Origin: an uncultured Flammeovirgaceae bacterium
GTDB lineage: Bacteria > Bacteroidota > Bacteroidia > Cytophagales > Cyclobacteriaceae
Assembly (NCBI GenBank): GCA_937884755.1
Contig: CAKZYJ010000114.1
Span: forward strand, 1 to 64,000
Reading direction: 5' to 3'
DNA: 64,000 nucleotides
Shown here piece after piece: positions 52,708 to 62,259 of this stretch. The notes beneath the pieces are model-generated. The model did no database searches and had not been told where the DNA came from. It saw nothing but the letters and a program-made list of their open reading frames with translations. The first letter of the stretch is position 1, and each line of letters begins with the position of its first letter. Made by a program: the position numbers and the translations under genes.

Positions 52708-54084
52708 ATGGCGAGAATAGCGGGAATTTTTTGTTTTTTCATTATCGTTGCCATAGCGGTAACTGCCTGTGAAGCGGCTCCGGTCAGTACCGATCCTCGA
52801 GATACGGTAGCACTTTTTCAGCCGGCTTACGATTATGAGTACGTTCCTGATGCTTCCTATGACTTGGTGGCTGACCGTATTGCCTGTATTGAGTCGGATA
52901 TTCCGTTAACCTACAATCACCGGGTAAAATCGTTCATCGATTACTTTACTGTGAAAGACCGAGAATACACCCGCATGGTGATTCGCCGTAAAGATGTTTA
53001 TTTTCCGCTTTTCGAGAAGTACCTGAAGAAACACAATCTTCCCCAAGATCTAAAATATCTGGCTATTGTTGAGTCTGGTTTGAAGCCGGAAGCCCGCTCA
53101 CGCGTTGGCGCGGTAGGCCTATGGCAGTTTATGCCAAGCACTGGCCGAATGTTCGGTCTTAGCCAAGATTGGTACGTAGATGAACGCCAAAGTCCTGAGA
53201 AATCTACGGAAGCAGCTTGCAAGTACCTGAAACAACTGTATAATATGTTCGGCGACTGGGAACTAGCGTTAGCAGCGTACAACACCGGTCCTGGTAACGT
53301 TCGTAAAGCCATCCGTCGCTCAGGATACAAAAAGAGCTTTTGGGGTATTTATCGCTACCTGCCTCGAGAGACTCGTTCCTACGTGCCTCAGTTCGTGGCC
53401 ATTGCCTACACGCTGAATTACATTGATGAGCATAATCTTCAGGAAGAAATTCCCGACTATCTGGTAGATGCTGATACGGTATTGATTAGCCAGTTTGCCA
53501 GTTTAAAAGTGTTGGCCGAGCAGTTGAATGTTTGCGAAGATGATCTAAAGCGGTTGAATCCCGAACTTCGGCGGGGCGTAGTACCAGAAACGGCCAAGAA
53601 TTATCCGTTGCGGATACCGGCTGATATGGCCGATTATCTGGCAGCTAATCAAAGTTCAATTCTGGATACAGTAGGTAGCGAAACAATCAAAAAGCAATTT
53701 ATTGCTCAGGCGAGAAAGAGCAGTGGAAGCACCTACGGCCGTAGTAAAGTTACTTATCGGGTACGTCGGGGCGATGTATTGGGGAAAATTGCTGAACGAC
53801 ACGGGGTACGCTTGTCAGATCTTAGACGTTGGAATAATATCCGGGGAAGCCGTATTTATGCCGGTCAGCGTCTTACGCTTTACGTGAAGTCTTCTTCGCG
53901 TTCTGCGGTAGCCTCTTCGCGTCAGCCGCTTCCAGCGGGCAAGTATCACCTCGTGCAGCCAGGAGATTCACTCTGGGAAATTTCCCGGAAATATCAGGGG
54001 TTAACGGTTACTAAAATTAAGCAGCTTAATAAGCTTAGCTCCAATAGCATCAAACCGGGTCAGAAACTAATTATTGGCCGGTAA
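52708..54084 (+). CDS. Membrane-bound lytic transglycosylase with two LysM domains (MltD-like)
   Basis: A 458-residue murein-cleaving lipoprotein (lipobox AIAVTACEA). The SLT domain spans about residues 110-235: VESGLKPEARSRVGAVGLWQFMPSTGRMFG with the catalytic Glu in VESGL, then AACKYLKQLYNMFGDWELALAAYNTGPGNV. Two LysM repeats follow at the end: YRVRRGDVLGKIAERHGV and YHLVQPGDSLWEISRKYQGL. I start at ATG 52708; a TTG six bases upstream also fits. It is in the same run of envelope genes as EnvC and DUF4837. Confidence 0.93.
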   Translation: MARIAGIFCFFIIVAIAVTACEAAPVSTDPRDTVALFQPAYDYEYVPDASYDLVADRIACIESDIPLTYNHRVKSFIDYFTVKDREYTRMVIRRKDVYFPLFEKYLKKHNLPQDLKYLAIVESGLKPEARSRVGAVGLWQFMPSTGRMFGLSQDWYVDERQSPEKSTEAACKYLKQLYNMFGDWELALAAYNTGPGNVRKAIRRSGYKKSFWGIYRYLPRETRSYVPQFVAIAYTLNYIDEHNLQEEIPDYLVDADTVLISQFASLKVLAEQLNVCEDDLKRLNPELRRGVVPETAKNYPLRIPADMADYLAANQSSILDTVGSETIKKQFIAQARKSSGSTYGRSKVTYRVRRGDVLGKIAERHGVRLSDLRRWNNIRGSRIYAGQRLTLYVKSSSRSAVASSRQPLPAGKYHLVQPGDSLWEISRKYQGLTVTKIKQLNKLSSNSIKPGQKLIIGR

Positions 54085-54125
54085 CGACTATTTTTAGACA
54101 AATTTGAGTACCAAAATGTAGATTA

Positions 54126-54156
54126 CTTCGTATAATTGAACGAAGTACCTAAATCT
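54126..54156. repeat. Short hairpin before the DUF4837 gene
   Basis: TACTTCGT, an 8-nt loop, then ACGAAGTA, lying between the transglycosylase stop and the TTG start at 54167. It could be a leader hairpin or a 3' end of the upstream gene. Confidence 0.4.
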
Positions 54157-54166
54157 ATATTGGCTC

Positions 54167-55285
54167 TTGATTTTACCAACATACCTACGACCATTTCTAT
54201 TCCTTAGTATTGTTGCCATTTTTTTAACCTCCTGCGGAGGGAGTGGAGGTACTCCGGATAGTACCCTGCCTTTGGCTCGGGGAGCGGCGGAGGAAATTAT
54301 TCTCGTGATGGATTCTGCCGCCTGGCAAGGCGAACTAGGAGATGAGATACGGCAGGTTTTTATGCAAACGGTACCAGGGTTGCCCCAAAGTGAACCCTAC
54401 TTCGATCTGCGCTACGTAGATCCCTTCAAACTAAATGATGTACTGCGCAGCGCAAAAAACATGATATTTGTAACGACGCTGGATAACCAGAGCGATTCCG
54501 GGGAGCGAATGCGGCGATTTTTTACCGAAAGTTCACTCACACGTATTCAGAGTGATTCTAGCTTCTTTAGTTACCCAATTAGTAATGTCTTCGCCCGGGG
54601 GCAAAAGAACTTGTACCTCTTCGGTATCAGTGAGGATATTCTACTTAACAATCTGCAGGCCAACCGAAAGCAGATACGGCAGTACTTTTCGGATGCAGAG
54701 CGAGACCGAAGGATGCAGGCTCTATATAAATCAGGTGAGCGTCGGGCATTGGAACGAGAACTGTTGCAGGATCATAATTTCTACATTCGTATTCCGCAGG
54801 ATTACGATCTGGTTCCTACGGAAGATAGCGTGGAACAGTTTGTCTGGTTACGCCAACTTGGCCAAACCGGAGAGGCCGATAAAAGCATTATCATTACCTA
54901 CAAGGATTACACCTCAGAAGAACTATTCCAGTCGGAAAATATCATGGAGTTTAGGAAGGAAACCTTAGGTAAAAATATTGTCGCCGACGATCCTCCCGGT
55001 TTTATGGACATTCAGGAGATAGTGCCTATTGTTTACGACACGATTAATTTTGATGGTAAGTTTGCTATTGAAGCCCGTGGACTTTGGAAAATGAGTAATA
55101 TCACAATGGGTGGCCCTTTTGTGAGTTACGCATTTGTGGATGAAAGCCTCAATCGCATCTATTACGTCGAGGGCTACGTTTTTTTACCGAATAGAAATAA
55201 GCGGATGCATATTCGGGAGCTAGAAACCATCCTACGAACGTTTCAAACGGAAGCTGAGTACCGAGAAGGTCAGTCGGCAAGCTAG
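54167..55285 (+). CDS. DUF4837 family lipoprotein
   Basis: A 372-residue Bacteroidota protein of unknown function. A lipobox is present (IVAIFLTSCGG). Typical parts: ARGAAEEIILVMDSAAWQGELGDEIRQVF, LDNQSDSGERMRRFFTESSL, NFYIRIPQDYDLVPTEDSVEQFVWLRQ, and YDTINFDGKFAIEARGLWKMSNITMGGPFVSYAFVDE. Start is TTG 54167, no better ATG near. In this phylum it is regularly found next to LysM transglycosylases, which points to the envelope. Its proposed role is otherwise unknown. Confidence 0.87.
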   Translation: MILPTYLRPFLFLSIVAIFLTSCGGSGGTPDSTLPLARGAAEEIILVMDSAAWQGELGDEIRQVFMQTVPGLPQSEPYFDLRYVDPFKLNDVLRSAKNMIFVTTLDNQSDSGERMRRFFTESSLTRIQSDSSFFSYPISNVFARGQKNLYLFGISEDILLNNLQANRKQIRQYFSDAERDRRMQALYKSGERRALERELLQDHNFYIRIPQDYDLVPTEDSVEQFVWLRQLGQTGEADKSIIITYKDYTSEELFQSENIMEFRKETLGKNIVADDPPGFMDIQEIVPIVYDTINFDGKFAIEARGLWKMSNITMGGPFVSYAFVDESLNRIYYVEGYVFLPNRNKRMHIRELETILRTFQTEAEYREGQSAS

Positions 55286-55373
55286 AAGGAAGGACGAATG
55301 TCTGTGTTGGGGCGTGATAGGGTTTGCTGAAACTTAGCTTATTCTTATATCGATACTAATACTCAACTGTGCT

Positions 55374-56462
55374 ATGCGGCTTGCATTACTTTTTCTGCCA
55401 GTACTGCTATTTCTGTGCTGTGGATCACCAGAAAACACAATTCAGCCTGAATATAAGTCCCTCACAGAAGCGGTTTATGCCTCTGGAACCATACAGCCAG
55501 ACAACGAATACCAGGTTTTTGCTCCTATCGGTGGAATACTGCGACAGCGTTTGGTACAGGAAGGAGAAACAGTAAGCGAAGGACAGCTTTTATTTACTAT
55601 TACGCAGGAAGCCAATGACTTACGTCTGGAGAGTGCTACCCAACAATTGGCAACGGCTCGTCGTAATGCATCGGAAAATTCAGCGTTGTTATCAGAGTTG
55701 CGCCTCGCGTTGGAAAGCGCCTGGCAGCAGTACGTAAACGATTCTACTTCCTACCAGCGCTACCAGAACCTTATGAAGCAGAATGCAACTACGCAGGTTA
55801 ATCTTGATAATGCCCGGTTGCGTTTTATTGCCTCAAAAAATGGCTACTTGGCGGCACGGCGTACCTTGGATCAGCGAGAAGATGACCTTCAGGATCGGCT
55901 GACTGAAGCTCGCATTACCTACCAGATAGCGGCTAAAGCGCAGGGCGATGCTTTGGTTCGCAGCCGAATAAACGGTACGGTATACAATATTGTCCCGGAA
56001 CCGGGGGAGATGGTAAATATGAACCAACCACTGGCCCGGGTAGGTAACGATTCTCTATTAACGCTTCAGCTTTTGGTAGACGAGCGAGATATTGCAAAGA
56101 TACAGGTAGAACAAATCGTGAATTTCACTACGGATATTCTGCCAGACACCATACTTACCGCTGAAGTGAGCTTAATTCATCCCTACCTTCGCCAAGCCGA
56201 CCGATCATTCACCGTAGAAGCCTTTATACCCCCAACCGAACTGCCGTTGTATCCGGGTAGTACGGTGGAGGCCAATATCATTATTCAGCACAAAGAGAGC
56301 GCACTGGTGATTCCTAAAACCGTATTAGTGGGAAGGGATAGTGTTTGGATAAACCATGATGGCGAACGCCAAAGAGTTAAGATTAAGATAGGAGTAGAAA
56401 ACATGGAGATGGCTGAAGTGGTAGACGGACTTACCGAAGAATCTCAAATTTATCTGCCATGA
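55374..56462 (+). CDS. HlyD-type efflux adaptor lipoprotein
   Basis: A 362-residue periplasmic adaptor that would link an ABC exporter to an outer-membrane channel. Lipobox LLFLCCGS. Family parts: the biotinyl-like half GGILRQRLVQEGETVSEGQLLFTI, a coiled-coil hairpin (TQQLATARRNASENSALLSELRLALESAWQQY to LDQREDDLQDRLTEA), the second lipoyl half RSRINGTVYNIVPEPGEMVNMNQPLARV, and a beta-barrel and membrane-proximal part with LYPGSTVEANIIIQ. The stop overlaps the next ATG (ATGA), so it is coupled. Confidence 0.9.
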   Translation: MRLALLFLPVLLFLCCGSPENTIQPEYKSLTEAVYASGTIQPDNEYQVFAPIGGILRQRLVQEGETVSEGQLLFTITQEANDLRLESATQQLATARRNASENSALLSELRLALESAWQQYVNDSTSYQRYQNLMKQNATTQVNLDNARLRFIASKNGYLAARRTLDQREDDLQDRLTEARITYQIAAKAQGDALVRSRINGTVYNIVPEPGEMVNMNQPLARVGNDSLLTLQLLVDERDIAKIQVEQIVNFTTDILPDTILTAEVSLIHPYLRQADRSFTVEAFIPPTELPLYPGSTVEANIIIQHKESALVIPKTVLVGRDSVWINHDGERQRVKIKIGVENMEMAEVVDGLTEESQIYLP

Positions 56463-57712
56463 AAGATTTCCCCCTCATTTTCCAGATAGCTCGTACTCAT
56501 CTGCTCTCACGAGTAAAGCAAACCATTGTGGCTATGTTGGGAGTTACGTTTGGTATTAGTCTGTTTATTGGGATGGTAGGGTTGATGACCGGGCTAAACG
56601 ATTTTACCGAGGAGCTAGCAATGACTTCTACTCCTCATATTCATATTTACAATGATGTGGCAGTTGATCGCAAAACTATTCTGGATTCCAGCAATCCTGA
56701 TGGTTTCAATGTGGTACACCACCAGAAACCTAAAGATGAAAAACAGAACCTGAAGGATGCTTTCCAGATAGTACGGGTCATTCAACAGGATAAACGGGTG
56801 CTGGGCGTAGCCCCTTCAGTGGCTACTCAGGTATTTTATAATTACGGCCCGGTGCAACTGAATGGCAGTGTGTTGGGAGTAGACATTTTAGCTGAAGATC
56901 AAATGTTTGACTTACGCGATAAGCTCCGATCTGGTACGCTGGAAGATTTACTCAATACTAATGATGGCTTAATTATGGGTGTAGGGCTAGCTCGTAAACT
57001 CAATGTGCAAACGGGAGATCGAGTGACGATTACTACTCCGCAGGGCTACACTATGAAACTACGAGTGGTAGGCACCTTTCAGATGGGTATGGGTGCTATC
57101 GACGATGTGCGGAGCTACGCCAATATTACTACGGTGCAGAAGATCATGCAGAAGGATAATCAGTACGTCACTGATATTAACGTAAAGCTGAAAGATCAAT
57201 CAGAATCAGAAGCTTTGGCAGTAATATATCAGCGGCTGTTTGGCTACCGTTCAGTAGGTTGGGAGGAAGCGAACGCAACTTTGATCATCGGTAATATTTT
57301 CCGTAACATACTTACGTACACAGTTTCTATTACCCTGCTAACCGTAGCTGGCTTCGGAATATACAACATCCTGAATATGGCAATCTATAATAAGATGAAA
57401 GATATTGCTATTCTAAAAGCGATGGGTTTCTCAGCTCAGGATGTAACGCAGATTTTTCTCACTCAATCCATCATCATTGGATTGTTAGGAAGTCTGGCGG
57501 GGCTAGTGCTGGGATATCTACTTGCCTACGGCATTTCCAAGGTGCCCTTTGATGCCGGCGACGTGGTAAATCTGACCAGTCTTCCGGTTAATTTTAGTAT
57601 TACCTACTATATCATTGGTATCGTTTTCGGGATGTTGACGACCGCTATGGCAGGTTATCTGCCCGCCCGAAAAGCGGGAAAAGTGGACCCTATTGAAATA
57701 CTACGCGGATAA
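56459..57712 (+). CDS. ABC transporter permease (MacB/LolC-E type)
   Basis: A 417-residue membrane subunit. One N-terminal helix (KQTIVAMLGVTFGISLFIGMVGL), a large periplasmic domain (about 45-280), then three helices of the FtsX domain: ILTYTVSITLLTVAGFGIYNILNMAIYNKMKDIAILKAMGFSAQDV, SIIIGLLGSLAGLVLGYLLAYG and ITYYIIGIVFGMLTTAMAGYLPARKAGKVDPIEILRG, with the classic family ending. It works with the adaptor upstream and the ATPase downstream; the exported substrate is unknown. Confidence 0.93.
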   Translation: MKDFPLIFQIARTHLLSRVKQTIVAMLGVTFGISLFIGMVGLMTGLNDFTEELAMTSTPHIHIYNDVAVDRKTILDSSNPDGFNVVHHQKPKDEKQNLKDAFQIVRVIQQDKRVLGVAPSVATQVFYNYGPVQLNGSVLGVDILAEDQMFDLRDKLRSGTLEDLLNTNDGLIMGVGLARKLNVQTGDRVTITTPQGYTMKLRVVGTFQMGMGAIDDVRSYANITTVQKIMQKDNQYVTDINVKLKDQSESEALAVIYQRLFGYRSVGWEEANATLIIGNIFRNILTYTVSITLLTVAGFGIYNILNMAIYNKMKDIAILKAMGFSAQDVTQIFLTQSIIIGLLGSLAGLVLGYLLAYGISKVPFDAGDVVNLTSLPVNFSITYYIIGIVFGMLTTAMAGYLPARKAGKVDPIEILRG

Positions 57713-57734
57713 CGGCCAAACACTTATGTAAACT

Positions 57735-58412
57735 ATGCCTTCAGTACTGGAAGCCAATCAGATAAATAAATACTTTTACGAGCCCACTAAGTTTCAGGTG
57801 CTGAAGAATGTTACTTTCTCTATTGAAAGGGGGAGCTTTGTAGCTATTATTGGTAAGTCAGGCAGCGGTAAATCTACCCTAATGTATTTGCTTTCCACGA
57901 TGGATACTGATTATGAAGGTGAGATTATTGTGAATAAGGAGCAACTTACTGGTAAAAAGCAGAAAGATCTGGCTAGGTTTCGCAATGAAAATATCGGGTT
58001 TGTCTTTCAGTTTCACTTCCTGCTGCCGGAGTTCTCGGTACTGCAAAACCTAATGCTGCCGGCGCAGAAACTAGGCCGTTGGTCGGACGAGGAAATTGAG
58101 CAGCGAGCTTACGATCATCTTAAAACTTTGGGGGTAGCGGATCAGGCTAGTAAGTTGGCAAACAAGCTTTCGGGTGGGCAGCAGCAGCGGGTGGCCATTG
58201 CCCGGGCACTAATGAACGATCCACTCATTGTGATGGGCGACGAACCCACAGGTAACTTGGATTCGGTAAACTCCGAAATTGTTTTTGATACCTTCCACCA
58301 GATTTCTCGCGAGCAGCAGCAAACCATTATCATGGTCACCCACGACGAAGATCTGGCCGCCCGAACTGACCAAATTATTGAGCTAAAAGATGGGGAAGTA
58401 ATTCGTCATTGA
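57735..58412 (+). CDS. ABC transporter ATP-binding protein (LolD/MacB type)
   Basis: A 225-residue ATPase powering the permease upstream (gap 22 bases). Walker A GKSGSGKST, Q-loop FVFQFHFLLPEFSV, signature LSGGQQQRVAIARAL, Walker B VMGDEPTGNLDS, and H-loop IMVTHDEDLAAR are all intact. Together the three genes make a tripartite MacAB-like exporter; an outer-membrane TolC is not present in the window. Confidence 0.96.
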   Translation: MPSVLEANQINKYFYEPTKFQVLKNVTFSIERGSFVAIIGKSGSGKSTLMYLLSTMDTDYEGEIIVNKEQLTGKKQKDLARFRNENIGFVFQFHFLLPEFSVLQNLMLPAQKLGRWSDEEIEQRAYDHLKTLGVADQASKLANKLSGGQQQRVAIARALMNDPLIVMGDEPTGNLDSVNSEIVFDTFHQISREQQQTIIMVTHDEDLAARTDQIIELKDGEVIRH

Positions 58413-58525
58413 ACAGTTAATCGCCCCAATGGAATCGACTGCTTTAAATAATTGAACTAATTTGGTTTATCGTAGCGTAATCCCTTCCGACCGATAGAGA
58501 TATTCCGAAGTATTGAATGGACTGC

Positions 58526-59881
58526 TTAAGTCTGGCGTAACTTTTCCCACGGTCCGGTTACAGCCAGCGTTAATCCTTCGTTTTGCACGTTGACAAAGAA
58601 AGTTTGTCCTGAGGGTGAAAAGCAGGCTCCTGCCAACTCAGAATCCGAACCTACGTTGCGCCCAATGGTGTAAATGTTACCCTCCGGCGTAATACCCCGA
58701 ATATGTGAGTCCGCCTTATCTTCTACCAGCACCACATCACCCCAAGGGGCTACGGTCAGGTTATCGCACGATTTGAGTAGGTCGGTATCATTGGGTTCGG
58801 CAAACAGGGTGAGGGTTCCGAGGGCTTCCTTTTCGCGAGAGGTTCCCTCGTAGGGACTAGGAATGTACTTAAATACTTGACCTGCTAACTCCCGACCTCC
58901 ATTAGTACAGGCGAAATAGACTTCGTTATTACCAAACCACATGCCCTCACCCCGAGCGAATAGAGCCGCTCCAGCAGCGTGCCCCCGTAATCGCAAATCA
59001 TCCTCCGTTGGCTCTACATCCTCTAGTGTAATCCAGCGGACAGGCAGTGGTTGGTTTACGGCAATTGCTTGCTCTTCCCAGTTCCGAGTATCCAACATAT
59101 GCTGACCCTCTACTACCAATGCCTGGAGTATTCCTCCCTGTTGCAATTTTTCCGGAGCATTGGGAATAAAACGGTAAATCAGGCTATCGCCCTGGTCTTC
59201 GGTTTGATACACAATGCTGGTAGTTGGGTCTACACATACAGCCTCATGGTTGAAGCGCCCCATAGCCCGTAGCGGCACTGGTTTAATTAATCCTTTTCCG
59301 CCTGCCGGAATTTCAAAGTTATAGCCGTGGGCAGTTTCGTGACCTTCACCAGCCGGAGTAACGTCTTCTTCGCAGCTAATCCAGGTGTTCCAAGGAGTAA
59401 GGCCGCCCGCGCAATTACGGTTGGTACCAATCAGACTTAGGTACTGCTCCTTAACGGTTTGGGTAGCTTCATCGTATACCACGGTGGTTGTACCGCCCAA
59501 TCCAGGTTTTTCGCCCGAACCGTAGTCAAAAAAGTTAGCTTTAGCCAGTTTCTGAAATAACACGTTATCTCCCTTAAAGGGACCGAACTCGGTGGGCGTG
59601 GGGCTGTTCTCGTGGTTACGAACCAGTACCACCTGGCTATTCACATCAAAGGCAGCCATTCCATCGTGCCGGTTAGGAACAAAAAAACCGTCGCTCATTT
59701 TCTCCCCCCAGCGCGAGATAATTTTGGCGGTAAATCCTTCGGGTAACTCCAACCACTGCTTAGTAGGCGACCAATCGGTAGGAGCTATTGAACGAGCGTT
59801 AGAAAGATAACTAGACAGGCCGACAAAGCCTGCAGAAACAGCCAGCGACTGGCGCAAAAATGTTCTTCGGGAAGAATACAT
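58526..59881 (-). CDS. PhoX/DUF839 family phosphatase with Tat signal
   Basis: A 451-residue secreted alkaline phosphatase-like protein. The N-terminus has a twin-arginine signal, SSRRTFLRQSLAVSAGFVGL. DUF839 features follow: AAFDVNSQVVLVRNHENSP, GGTTTVVYDEATQ, LIGTNRNCAGGLTPWNTWISCEEDV, GRFNHEAVCVDPTTSIVYQTEDQGDSLIYRFIP, and LFARGEGMWFGNNEVYFACTNGGRELAGQVFKY. PhoX enzymes use Ca and Fe and act on phosphate esters. The adjacent metallophosphoesterase makes a phosphate-acquisition role plausible. A TatA gene lies at 50960. Confidence 0.9.
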   Translation of the reverse strand: MYSSRRTFLRQSLAVSAGFVGLSSYLSNARSIAPTDWSPTKQWLELPEGFTAKIISRWGEKMSDGFFVPNRHDGMAAFDVNSQVVLVRNHENSPTPTEFGPFKGDNVLFQKLAKANFFDYGSGEKPGLGGTTTVVYDEATQTVKEQYLSLIGTNRNCAGGLTPWNTWISCEEDVTPAGEGHETAHGYNFEIPAGGKGLIKPVPLRAMGRFNHEAVCVDPTTSIVYQTEDQGDSLIYRFIPNAPEKLQQGGILQALVVEGQHMLDTRNWEEQAIAVNQPLPVRWITLEDVEPTEDDLRLRGHAAGAALFARGEGMWFGNNEVYFACTNGGRELAGQVFKYIPSPYEGTSREKEALGTLTLFAEPNDTDLLKSCDNLTVAPWGDVVLVEDKADSHIRGITPEGNIYTIGRNVGSDSELAGACFSPSGQTFFVNVQNEGLTLAVTGPWEKLRQT

Positions 59882-59983
59882 ATGAGGTGGTTTTTGGCAG
59901 ATGAGAATATAAACTAGCTTTAATGCGCTGGCTACCCTCTTTGAGTAATAGCATTAAAGAATAGCTATTATTATCCTTACTAA

Positions 59984-61384
59984 TTAATTTCCTTGCGATT
60001 TCTCTATATGGTACGGAACGGTGTTCTCGTGAGTGAACGGAGGCACCGCTTCGTTTTGTAGTTCCATAAACTGATTGGGGCCTTCATCCTGTTTTATTAG
60101 CTCAAAAGCATCATAAAGTTCCCCCACAGCGGTGTATGCCTCGTAGCGTAGCGTATTTCCATCAATGTTAATAAGTTGAAAGAGCTGGGTATTCTCCGCT
60201 GCCCGGTCGCGGGTGGCTTCGTAGTCATCCCAGTCGGGCTTTACATCGTACATCTTGCCACCACTTACTGATACTACGTATATCGTTCCGGTTGCATCAC
60301 GCATATTTACTCCGTCGGGTATATTCTCTGCTAATGGTTCTACCCGACCCCGGGCATAACTATGATCATGACCTTGCAATACAATATCTACTTGATGCTT
60401 ATCAAAGATCGGTTTCCATAATTCTCTTAGCCCTTCATTGTCTCGGTTACCTGAGGCTGAAAATAACGGGTGATGGAAGGTTACCACCGACCATGGGTGA
60501 GGATTCTCAGACAGCACTTGATCTACCCACTCGGCTTGCCGCTCGTGCAGCAGGTTGGTGTTAAGGGCAACGATACGGGTTCCCTGATAATCTACGTAGT
60601 AAGCCTGTTCCTTGAGGCTATCGGGACCGTTTTGGGGTAAGGTGAACTGCGGATGCCATTGTACTGAGATATGGCTAATATCCTGTTCTTCTTCCAACTC
60701 AGTGTAGCCTTCGTACTCGTGGTTACCTGGTAGGGGCAAACTAGGTAATGTCCGGTGAATCCAGCCCCCGGCGGTAAACCACTCGTGCCACTCCAACTCG
60801 CTATGAGCATCATTCACCAAATCACCCGCGTGGATGATAAAACTTGCGTCGGGAGCCGTTCGGTAGCTCTCTCGGATCAGTCGCGACCATAAATCCAGTA
60901 AATTATTCTGAGCATCGCCTACGTACAGAAATGAGAAGGGTTTAGGCTCTTCGCTGGCAGTCCGAAATTGAATCCACTCACTCCAGTGCTCTCCATCACC
61001 TACCCGGTAGGCGTACAATGTATCGGGAGTAAGCCCAGTAAAGGTAACCGAATGATAGTTTGCTTTGGTTTCAGCACTCTTCACTCGAGAGGCATCCATC
61101 GTTTCGGTAGTAGCAGCTACCCGTTTGGCATTACGCCAGAAACGAGGGGCTGCCGTAGCAATGGCAATCTCGCCAAAGGCTTGTTTGGTACGAGTATCAG
61201 TACGCCAAGTGGCACTCATGGTAGTAGTCGGATCGTCCGAAAAGTTAAGCACAATATGATCAGGTTGCTCGGAAGGCAATCGCCATTTGACGGGTAAGTT
61301 CGGGCGAGTATATTCTTCTTGGGCGTAAGAAAATGAGCCAGCTAAAAGTATAGTGATTAGTATTAAAACAAGTTGCGTTTTCAT
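59984..61384 (-). CDS. Secreted purple acid phosphatase-like metallophosphoesterase
   Basis: A 466-residue enzyme with a signal peptide (ILITILLAGSFSYAQ). Residues about 45-145 form the fibronectin-type N-terminal domain of purple acid phosphatases (LNFSDDPTTTMSATWRTD to DTLYAYRVGDGEHWSEWIQFRT). The di-metal core follows: FLYVGDAQNN, IIHAGDLVNDA, LPLPGNHEYEG, VVTFHHPLF and DIVLQGHDHSYARG. All metal-binding motifs are intact. It is on the same strand as the PhoX gene downstream, 102 bases apart, a likely phosphate-scavenging pair. Confidence 0.94.
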   Translation of the reverse strand: MKTQLVLILITILLAGSFSYAQEEYTRPNLPVKWRLPSEQPDHIVLNFSDDPTTTMSATWRTDTRTKQAFGEIAIATAAPRFWRNAKRVAATTETMDASRVKSAETKANYHSVTFTGLTPDTLYAYRVGDGEHWSEWIQFRTASEEPKPFSFLYVGDAQNNLLDLWSRLIRESYRTAPDASFIIHAGDLVNDAHSELEWHEWFTAGGWIHRTLPSLPLPGNHEYEGYTELEEEQDISHISVQWHPQFTLPQNGPDSLKEQAYYVDYQGTRIVALNTNLLHERQAEWVDQVLSENPHPWSVVTFHHPLFSASGNRDNEGLRELWKPIFDKHQVDIVLQGHDHSYARGRVEPLAENIPDGVNMRDATGTIYVVSVSGGKMYDVKPDWDDYEATRDRAAENTQLFQLINIDGNTLRYEAYTAVGELYDAFELIKQDEGPNQFMELQNEAVPPFTHENTVPYHIEKSQGN

Positions 61385-61583
61385 GGCAGGAAGATAGTAA
61401 ATTATACGTTGATCACGAACCCAAAAGTAAGAAGTAACAAATAATTAATAAAGGTTATAATGACCGATATTCACTACACGTTTAGCATTAACATGGGTTT
61501 TAGCAATAGCGAATTCATCAAGGTTTACTTTGATTACGCAATAATTAATTGGACGACTTTACAAAAAGTGCCATTTTGTAGGC

Positions 61584-62171
61584 ATGAGTTTCAATCTACT
61601 AAAGGCTAACTTCTTGAAGCATACTAGCTTGACAGATGACGAGCTAAATAGTATCAACCATTATTACGAAGAAAGACAGGTAGACAAAGGAGAATATATA
61701 CTTAGGCAAGGAGATATTTGTCGCTTCGAGGGTTTCGTAACAAAGGGTTGCTTTGAGATCTCGACTACTGATTCTCAAGGCAATGAGAGGATTTTATACT
61801 TCGCAGCACAAGATTGGTGGGTCATGGAGATTGATAGTTTTATTAGTCAAACCAGTTCGGAGCTAGATATAAAGGCGATTGAACCCAGCCGATTATTGGT
61901 AATTACGAAAACCGATAAGGAAAAGCTCTACCAAGAAGTCCCAAAAGCGGAGCGTTTATTCCGAGTTATGTCCCAACGAGCGGTTGTTGCCTGGCAAAGA
62001 CGATTAATAAGAAATCATACGATGACTGCCGAAGAGCGCTATTTTCATTTTTTGAAAACCTATCCAGAAATCTCACAACGGATTACCAATAAACAGATAG
62101 CCAGCTATCTAGGCATCACTCAGGAGTTTGTAAGTAAAATCAGGAAAAAAAACCTTAGTAGAGGAAAGTGA
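61584..62171 (+). CDS. Crp/Fnr family transcriptional regulator
   Basis: A 195-residue regulator, likely controlling the genes downstream. The N-terminal effector domain reads YYEERQVDKGEYILRQGDICRFEGFVTKGCFEISTTDSQGNERILYFAAQDWWVMEIDSF. The C-terminal winged helix is MTAEERYFHFLKTYPEISQRITNKQIASYLGITQEFVSKIRKK, with the recognition helix at TQEFVSKIRK. There is no cysteine cluster, so oxygen sensing by iron-sulfur is unlikely. Two palindromes of FNR-like layout lie 20 and 639 bases downstream, in front of secreted-protein genes. No such site is seen in its own promoter. Confidence 0.92.
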   Translation: MSFNLLKANFLKHTSLTDDELNSINHYYEERQVDKGEYILRQGDICRFEGFVTKGCFEISTTDSQGNERILYFAAQDWWVMEIDSFISQTSSELDIKAIEPSRLLVITKTDKEKLYQEVPKAERLFRVMSQRAVVAWQRRLIRNHTMTAEERYFHFLKTYPEISQRITNKQIASYLGITQEFVSKIRKKNLSRGK

Positions 62172-62190
62172 TTATAGGGTGAATCGTTTA

Positions 62191-62204
62191 TTGAACTAGT
62201 TTAA
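62191..62204 (+). promoter_or_regulatory. Putative Crp/Fnr-family activator site, copy 1
   Basis: TTGAACTAGTTTAA, one base off a perfect 14-bp palindrome; layout TTGAA-N4-TTCAA, close to the FNR site TTGAT-N4-ATCAA. Its centre (62197.5) is 29.5 bp before the -7 element at 62227-62234. That puts it near -41.5, and the -33 position reads GGG instead of TTG. This is the layout of a class II activated promoter. Confidence 0.7.
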
Positions 62205-62226
62205 GGGTTTTGATAATCGCATCTCA

Positions 62227-62234
62227 TAAGTTTG
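62227..62234 (+). promoter_or_regulatory. -7 element of the 62260 gene
   Basis: TAAGTTTG, a full match to TAnnTTTG, 26 bases before the ATG at 62260. The expected transcript start is about 62239. Confidence 0.65.
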
Positions 62235-62259
62235 CAATCGATATCAAAAATCCTCAAAA

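Noticed and set aside
54552-54968. A 138-codon plus-strand frame
   Set aside because: It is a shifted frame inside the DUF4837 gene, which matches its family over the full length.
58440-58460. ATTGAACTAATTTGG as a third Crp/Fnr site
   Set aside because: Only the first half matches, it has no palindromic partner, and it lies between two convergent gene ends.
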